Assembly (NCBI GenBank): GCA_036380435.1
Contig: DASVES010000078.1
Span: 1 to 11,096, forward strand
DNA: 11,096 bases
Source: DASQDT01 sp036380435
GTDB taxonomy: Bacteria; Acidobacteriota; Blastocatellia; Pyrinomonadales; Pyrinomonadaceae
Direction: 5' to 3'
Below, piece by piece: positions 6,684 through 11,096 of the stretch (positions are counted from its first letter, which is position 1; the number at the start of each line of letters is the position of its first letter). A model generated the notes under the pieces. The model saw only the letters and a list, made by a program, of their open reading frames with translations, ran no database searches and was not told where the DNA came from. The translations under genes were made by a program, and so were the position numbers.

Positions 6684-7397
6684 ATGATTAGCAGAAATTT
6701 GAGCCGTAAGACCATCACGTTGGCCCTGGCGTTGACCGTCTGGAGCACGTACTCGATGGCCACGCTGGCCGCGCAGGGGCAACAGGCTCAGTCGGGCGAC
6801 CTGTCGGTCGTCGGTGAAGTTACCGTCAACGGTGCGAGCGCCATCTCGGGCGCCACCGTCTTCTCCGACAGCACAGTCACCACCGCCAAGGGTTCGAGCG
6901 CCGTCGTCAGCCTCGGCAAACTCGGCCGCGTGGAAGTGCTTCCGGAATCCAGCCTCAAGCTCAGCTTTAACGAGACCGGCATCACCGCCATGCTCGACTC
7001 CGGCCGCGTTCGGCTCTCGACCTCTTCGGGGACGGGCGCCAGCGTGACGACCAAGGACGCCACGGCCGTGGCCGACAACAATCAGCCCAACGTCTTCCTC
7101 GTTGATGTCGAGTGCGGCAACACGCAGGTCTCGACGCAGTCGGGCCGCGTCGAGCTTCGCGCCGGCAACGCCGTCAAACAGATCGCGGCTGGCAGCCAGG
7201 ACACGGCCGGTCAGGCCACCCCCGGCACCCGCTGCACTCGCCTCGCGATGCCTGACATGGAAGGCCTTGGCGGCGGCGCGCTGGCGGCTCTCCTGCTGGC
7301 CACCGGCGGAGCCATCCTCGCTGCCTTCCTGGCGTCACGCGAGAATGACGATTTCCAATTCGGCGACGACGTGATCGTCATCAGCCCGGCCCGCTAA
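6684..7397 (+). CDS. FecR-domain-like exported protein with C-terminal membrane segment
   Basis: The 237-aa product starts with a signal peptide (MISRNLSRKTITLALALTVWSTYSMATLAA, cleavage near residue 30). Residues about 38-180 show the repeating beta-strand pattern of FecR-like domains: VVGEVTVNGASAISGATVFSDSTVTTAKGSSAVVSLG, then LGRVEVLPESSLKLSF and later SGRVELRAGNAVKQIAAGSQ. Two cysteines (in VECGNTQV and GTRCTRL) may form a disulfide. A glycine-rich hydrophobic segment at about 194-218 (GALAALLLATGGAILAAFLAS) could anchor it, followed by an acidic 19-residue tail ending VISPAR. In other bacteria FecR domains are signal-relay or surface-polymer-associated modules; here no sigma factor or receptor lies nearby, and the neighbours make UDP sugars, so a role in envelope or polysaccharide export is the more likely inference. 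GGGAGG at 6673-6678 supports this start over an upstream TTG. Confidence 0.8.
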   Translation: MISRNLSRKTITLALALTVWSTYSMATLAAQGQQAQSGDLSVVGEVTVNGASAISGATVFSDSTVTTAKGSSAVVSLGKLGRVEVLPESSLKLSFNETGITAMLDSGRVRLSTSSGTGASVTTKDATAVADNNQPNVFLVDVECGNTQVSTQSGRVELRAGNAVKQIAAGSQDTAGQATPGTRCTRLAMPDMEGLGGGALAALLLATGGAILAAFLASRENDDFQFGDDVIVISPAR

Positions 7398-7467
7398 CGG
7401 CCGGTTAACAACGGAAACTCGCCGCGCTTTAAGTTCCGCACGGCGATAACCAGAGCCTTGCATTTCT

Positions 7468-7503
7468 TGCGGGTCACGCGGATCATGGTACGCGTGACCC
7501 GCA
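7468..7503 (+). terminator. Hairpin terminator after the FecR-like gene
   Basis: A perfect 13-bp inverted repeat (7468-7480 with 7491-7503), rich in GC, encloses a 10-nt loop GATCATGGTA and is followed by TACTTTT. It sits 70 nt after the FecR-like stop and 57 nt before the next ATG. The T-run is short, so termination may be partial, allowing some readthrough into the sugar nucleotide genes. Confidence 0.7.
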
Positions 7504-7560
7504 TACTTTTGTGTGGGGCCGCCCAGGAATAATCCCTGCGAAAGGCTTAACCAACCAAGA

Positions 7561-8859
7561 ATGCACATCGCGGTAATCGGCACGGGCTACGTCGGCCTCG
7601 TCACTGGCGCGTGCTTCGCGGAGTTCGGCGTTGACGTGACCTGCGTGGACGTGGACGCCGACAAAATCGCGCGTCTCTCGGCGGGCGAGATCCCCATTTA
7701 CGAGCCGGGCCTCGACAAAATCGTCGAGAAGAACATGAAGGCCGGGCGCCTTCATTTCACGACCGACCTCGGGGCGGCCGTCGAAGAGTCGCTCGTCATC
7801 TTCCTCGCCGTCGGAACGCCGCCGAAGGAGGACGGCTCGGCCGACCTCTCGTTCATCGAGGAGGCGGCCCGACAGGTCTCTGAGCACATGAACGGCTACA
7901 AGGTGATCGTCACGAAGTCTACTGTCCCCGTAGGCTCCGGCGAGCACCTGCGCCGTCTCATCCAGGAGCATCAAAAGCAGCGGCACAACTTCGGCGTCGT
8001 CTCGAACCCGGAGTTTCTGCGCGAGGGCGCGGCGATCAACGACTTCATGCGTCCCGACCGTGTCGTCATCGGCACCCGTGACGAGGAGGCCATCGCCATC
8101 ATTCGAGACCTCTACCGCCCGCTCTTCCTCATCGAGACCCCGTTCGTCATCACCTCGCTCGAAGCCGCGGAGTTGACGAAGTACGCCGCGAACGCCTTCC
8201 TGGCGACCAAGATTTCCTTCATCAACGAAATCGCCAGCATGTGCGACCGCATCGGCTGCGACGTACATGACGTGGCGCGCGCCATTGGCATGGACAAGCG
8301 CATCGGCAAGTACTTCCTCCACCCCGGCCCCGGCTACGGCGGCTCGTGCTTCCCGAAAGACACCTCGGCGCTGCTGTCCGTGGCGCGGGCCTTCGGCGCC
8401 GACGCGCACATCGTCGAATCCGTCATCAAAGTCAATCAACTCCAGCGCGAGGCGATGGTGCCCAAGATCGAGCAGTTGACGGGCGGACTCGAGGGCAAGA
8501 TCGTTGCCGTGCTCGGCCTCTCGTTCAAGCCCGAGACGGACGACATGCGCGACGCTCCCGCGGTGGACATCATTCGCGGGCTGCTGGCGCGCGGCGCAAG
8601 GGTGCGCGCCTACGATCCGGTCGCCGCCCCGCAGGCGAGTAAAATCCTGCCGGAGATCGAATACGCGGACGACGAGTACGCGGCCGTTACGGGCGCCGAC
8701 GCGCTCGTCTTCATCACCGAGTGGAATCAGTTTCGCGCTCTCGACATGGAGCGAATTCGTGGGCTGATGCGCTCGCCGAAGATCGCCGACCTGCGCAACA
8801 TCTACGAGCCGTCGGCCATGCGCGAGATGGGATTCGAGTACGTCGGCGTGGGAAGGTAG
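7561..8859 (+). CDS. ugd: UDP-glucose 6-dehydrogenase
   Basis: The enzyme oxidises UDP-glucose to UDP-glucuronate with two NAD+ in the cytosol, feeding surface polysaccharide synthesis. The product is 432 aa, the normal length. It opens with the Rossmann motif MHIAVIGTGYVGLVTG, followed by VGTPP, STVPVGSGE and NPEFLREGAAINDFMRPDRVVIG. The central linker helix has ELTKYAANAFLATKISFINEIA with catalytic Lys207, then GPGYGGSCFPKDTSAL with catalytic Cys263, and the C-terminal UDP-binding domain LGLSFKPETDDMRDAPA. The start at 7561 is chosen because family members begin directly with the Rossmann strand; the frame stays open upstream to a GTG at 7513. Only a weak AAAGG (7541-7545) precedes it. A possible -10 (AATAAT, 7528-7533) without a good -35 lies after the terminator. 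A related UDP-N-acetyl-sugar dehydrogenase is a less likely alternative. Confidence 0.95.
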   Translation: MHIAVIGTGYVGLVTGACFAEFGVDVTCVDVDADKIARLSAGEIPIYEPGLDKIVEKNMKAGRLHFTTDLGAAVEESLVIFLAVGTPPKEDGSADLSFIEEAARQVSEHMNGYKVIVTKSTVPVGSGEHLRRLIQEHQKQRHNFGVVSNPEFLREGAAINDFMRPDRVVIGTRDEEAIAIIRDLYRPLFLIETPFVITSLEAAELTKYAANAFLATKISFINEIASMCDRIGCDVHDVARAIGMDKRIGKYFLHPGPGYGGSCFPKDTSALLSVARAFGADAHIVESVIKVNQLQREAMVPKIEQLTGGLEGKIVAVLGLSFKPETDDMRDAPAVDIIRGLLARGARVRAYDPVAAPQASKILPEIEYADDEYAAVTGADALVFITEWNQFRALDMERIRGLMRSPKIADLRNIYEPSAMREMGFEYVGVGR

Positions 8860-8867
8860 GAACAAAC

Positions 8868-8979
8868 AGTGATAAGTGATGAGTGATAAGTGATAAGAAA
8901 GAACGGGAGCTGTTAGCTCTTAGCTGTTAGCAAAGCTTTTTTCTTATCACTCATCACTCATCACTCATCACTCATCACT
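8868..8979. repeat. Heptameric tandem repeats arranged as a long inverted repeat
   Basis: Three blocks of 7-nt repeats fill the gap between the two sugar nucleotide genes. The left block has four AGTGATR units (8868-8895). The middle block has AGCTGTT, AGCTCTT and AGCTGTT (8908-8928) plus AGC. The right block has TATCACT and four CATCACT units (8945-8979), the reverse complement of the left unit. Bases 8868-8903 can pair with 8937-8972 over 36 positions with only two A-C mismatches and one G-U, leaving a 33-nt loop that holds the middle block. The element ends 3 nt before the epimerase ATG. It recalls the short tandemly repeated repetitive (heptamer) sequences described in cyanobacteria, but no homology is claimed. 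Confidence 0.9.
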
Positions 8980-8982
8980 AAT

Positions 8983-9942
8983 ATGGCTCTCACCGGAATA
9001 TATCTTGTCACAGGCGGCGCCGGCTTCATCGGCTCGAACATCGCGGGCACGCTCGCCGAACGCGGGGCGCGTGTTCGTATCGTTGACGACCTCTCGACCG
9101 GCCATCAGGAAAACATCGAAGAGATCGGCGGGCACGTCGATTTCATCCGGGCGAGTGTGACCGACTACGACGCGATGAGGCGCGCGCTCGACGGCGTGGA
9201 GGTGGTCTTCCACGAGGCGGCCATCCCTTCGGTGCCGCGCTCGGTCGATAACCCGCTGGAGACGCATCGCGCGTGCGTGGACGGGACTTTTTCGCTGCTC
9301 ACGGCCGCGCGGGAGGCGGGTGTCCGCCGCGTCGTCTACGCCGCTTCGAGTTCGGCTTATGGTGAACAGCCCACGCTCCCGAAGGTGGAGGACATGGCCC
9401 CGCAGCCTCTCAGCCCCTACGCCGCCGCGAAGCTCGTGGGCGAATACTACTGTCAGGTCTGGACACGCACCTACGGGCTGGAGACCGTCTGCCTCCGCTA
9501 CTTCAACGTCTTCGGCCCACGGCAAGACCCAAGCTCACAATACTCGGGCGTCATCTCGCGCTTCATAGACGCGCTCTCCACTGCTACCCAGCCCGTCATC
9601 TACGGCGACGGCGAGCAGTCGCGCGATTTCACATATGTCTCTAACGCCGTGGACGCGAACCTGCTGGCCGCCGAGAGCACCCGCGCCGTCGGTCAGGTCA
9701 TCAACGTCGCCAACGGGCAGCGCGTCACGCTCAACGAGCTTCTGGACAGGCTGAAGAAGATCACGGGGCGGACGGAGGCCGAGGCGGAGTTTCGCGAGAC
9801 GCGCGCGGGCGATGTGCGCCACAGCCTCGCGGACATCACGCGAGCGCGGGAGTTGTTAGGTTTTGAGCCGCAGGTGGGGCTGGAAGAGGGGCTGCGGCGG
9901 ACGATTGACTGGTGGCGGCAGAGCCGCTTCGCCCAACGTTGA
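8983..9942 (+). CDS. UDP-sugar 4-epimerase, WbpP/GalE-like extended SDR
   Basis: The 319-aa protein is an NAD-dependent extended short-chain dehydrogenase that would interconvert UDP-glucose/galactose or UDP-GlcNAc/GalNAc-type sugars. It has the Rossmann motif GGAGFIGSN (11-19) with NAD-binding VDDLSTG, the catalytic Ser in YAASSSAYGE (Ser123 or Ser124), and the YxxxK pair Tyr146 and Lys150 in SPYAAAK. LRYFNVFGPRQDP (171-183) and GDVRHSLADI (276-285) match the WbpP/TviC group of UDP-N-acetylhexosamine 4-epimerases better than classic GalE, but substrate cannot be fixed by eye; UDP-glucuronate is another option beside ugd. No Shine-Dalgarno is visible: the heptad repeats run up to 8979, immediately before the ATG. 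It is likely cotranscribed with ugd (123-nt gap) and ends at a structured terminator. Confidence 0.93.
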   Translation: MALTGIYLVTGGAGFIGSNIAGTLAERGARVRIVDDLSTGHQENIEEIGGHVDFIRASVTDYDAMRRALDGVEVVFHEAAIPSVPRSVDNPLETHRACVDGTFSLLTAAREAGVRRVVYAASSSAYGEQPTLPKVEDMAPQPLSPYAAAKLVGEYYCQVWTRTYGLETVCLRYFNVFGPRQDPSSQYSGVISRFIDALSTATQPVIYGDGEQSRDFTYVSNAVDANLLAAESTRAVGQVINVANGQRVTLNELLDRLKKITGRTEAEAEFRETRAGDVRHSLADITRARELLGFEPQVGLEEGLRRTIDWWRQSRFAQR

Positions 9943-9970
9943 ACAACTCGCCGGGGCGCGTGACATAACG

Positions 9971-10055
9971 AAAAGAGCCGGGCATCTGCGATGAGGACGT
10001 AGGGCCGAAAGTGTAAAACCTTTCGCCTGCACTCGCGGACTCCCGGCTCTTTTTT
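9971..10055. terminator. Bidirectional terminator with three-way-junction structure
   Basis: AAAAGAGCCGGG (9971-9982) and CCCGGCTCTTTT (10042-10053) form a perfect 12-bp outer stem between convergent genes. On the plus strand it ends in six T (10050-10055); on the minus strand it ends in four T, so it can serve both the epimerase and mtnA. The enclosed 59 nt is not a simple loop: CATC/GATG (9983-9986 with 9990-9993) makes a small hairpin, and GTAGG plus CGAAAG (9999-10011) pair with CTTTCG plus CCTGC (10020-10030) as an 11-bp stem with a 2-nt bulge. Terminator function is well supported; any extra RNA role is inference. Confidence 0.75.
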
Positions 10056-10075
10056 CGGTTTAAGAGTTATCGCCC

Positions 10076-11096
<1,021 letters not shown>

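Noticed and set aside
7483..8865. 460-codon open frame on the minus strand opposite ugd
   Set aside because: The plus strand encodes an unmistakable UDP-glucose dehydrogenase with catalytic residues; the antisense product is low-complexity and charged.
8868..8979. CRISPR array or insertion sequence ends
   Set aside because: Repeat units are 7 nt with no spacers, no cas genes and no transposase; the inverted arrangement does not flank a coding cargo.
9943..10075. SAM-type or other riboswitch controlling mtnA
   Set aside because: The structure lies at the 3' end of mtnA, not upstream of it, and no SAM riboswitch core was recognised.

Overview
The window reads as chromosomal DNA from a GC-rich, Gram-negative-type bacterium. 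The ensemble suggests Acidobacteriota, possibly class Blastocatellia: very high GC in coding DNA, extended -10 promoters, a FecR-like surface protein ending in VISPAR, and heptameric repeats between genes. This placement is inference; no rRNA or other phylogenetic marker is present. There is no sign of phage, transposon or CRISPR.

Layout. (1) 124-1434, minus: coaBC, the bifunctional coenzyme A biosynthesis enzyme. (2) 1435-1638: divergent promoter region. (3) 1639-2629, plus: two unrecognised genes, a secreted protein of 204 aa and a 116-aa protein. (4) 2840-4974, plus: an overlapping pair, a GMC-family FAD oxidoreductase with a ferredoxin-like four-cysteine motif and a small protein resembling gluconate 2-dehydrogenase subunit 3; together they look like a two-subunit alcohol/sugar dehydrogenase. 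(5) 5148-6371, plus: a Tat-exported glycosylasparaginase-type Ntn hydrolase with its own promoter. (6) 6372-6683: a strong promoter and a long leader. (7) 6684-7397, plus: a FecR-domain protein with signal peptide and C-terminal membrane segment, closed by a hairpin terminator. (8) 7561-9942, plus: UDP-glucose 6-dehydrogenase and a WbpP-like UDP-sugar 4-epimerase, separated by an inverted array of 7-nt repeats that runs up to the epimerase start codon. (9) 9943-10075: a structured, probably bidirectional terminator. (10) 10076-11096, minus: mtnA of methionine salvage, cut by the window edge.

How they fit together. The FecR protein, the UDP-glucose dehydrogenase and the epimerase plausibly form a small surface-polysaccharide locus producing UDP-uronic acid and a 4-epimerised UDP sugar. 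The GMC/small-subunit pair is a separate oxidative module. coaBC and mtnA are housekeeping flanks. Most of the window is conventional. The items most worth a second look are the heptad inverted-repeat element at 8868-8979, the three-way-junction RNA-like element at 9971-10055, the Fe-S-like motif in the GMC enzyme, and the two unrecognised genes at 1639-2629.
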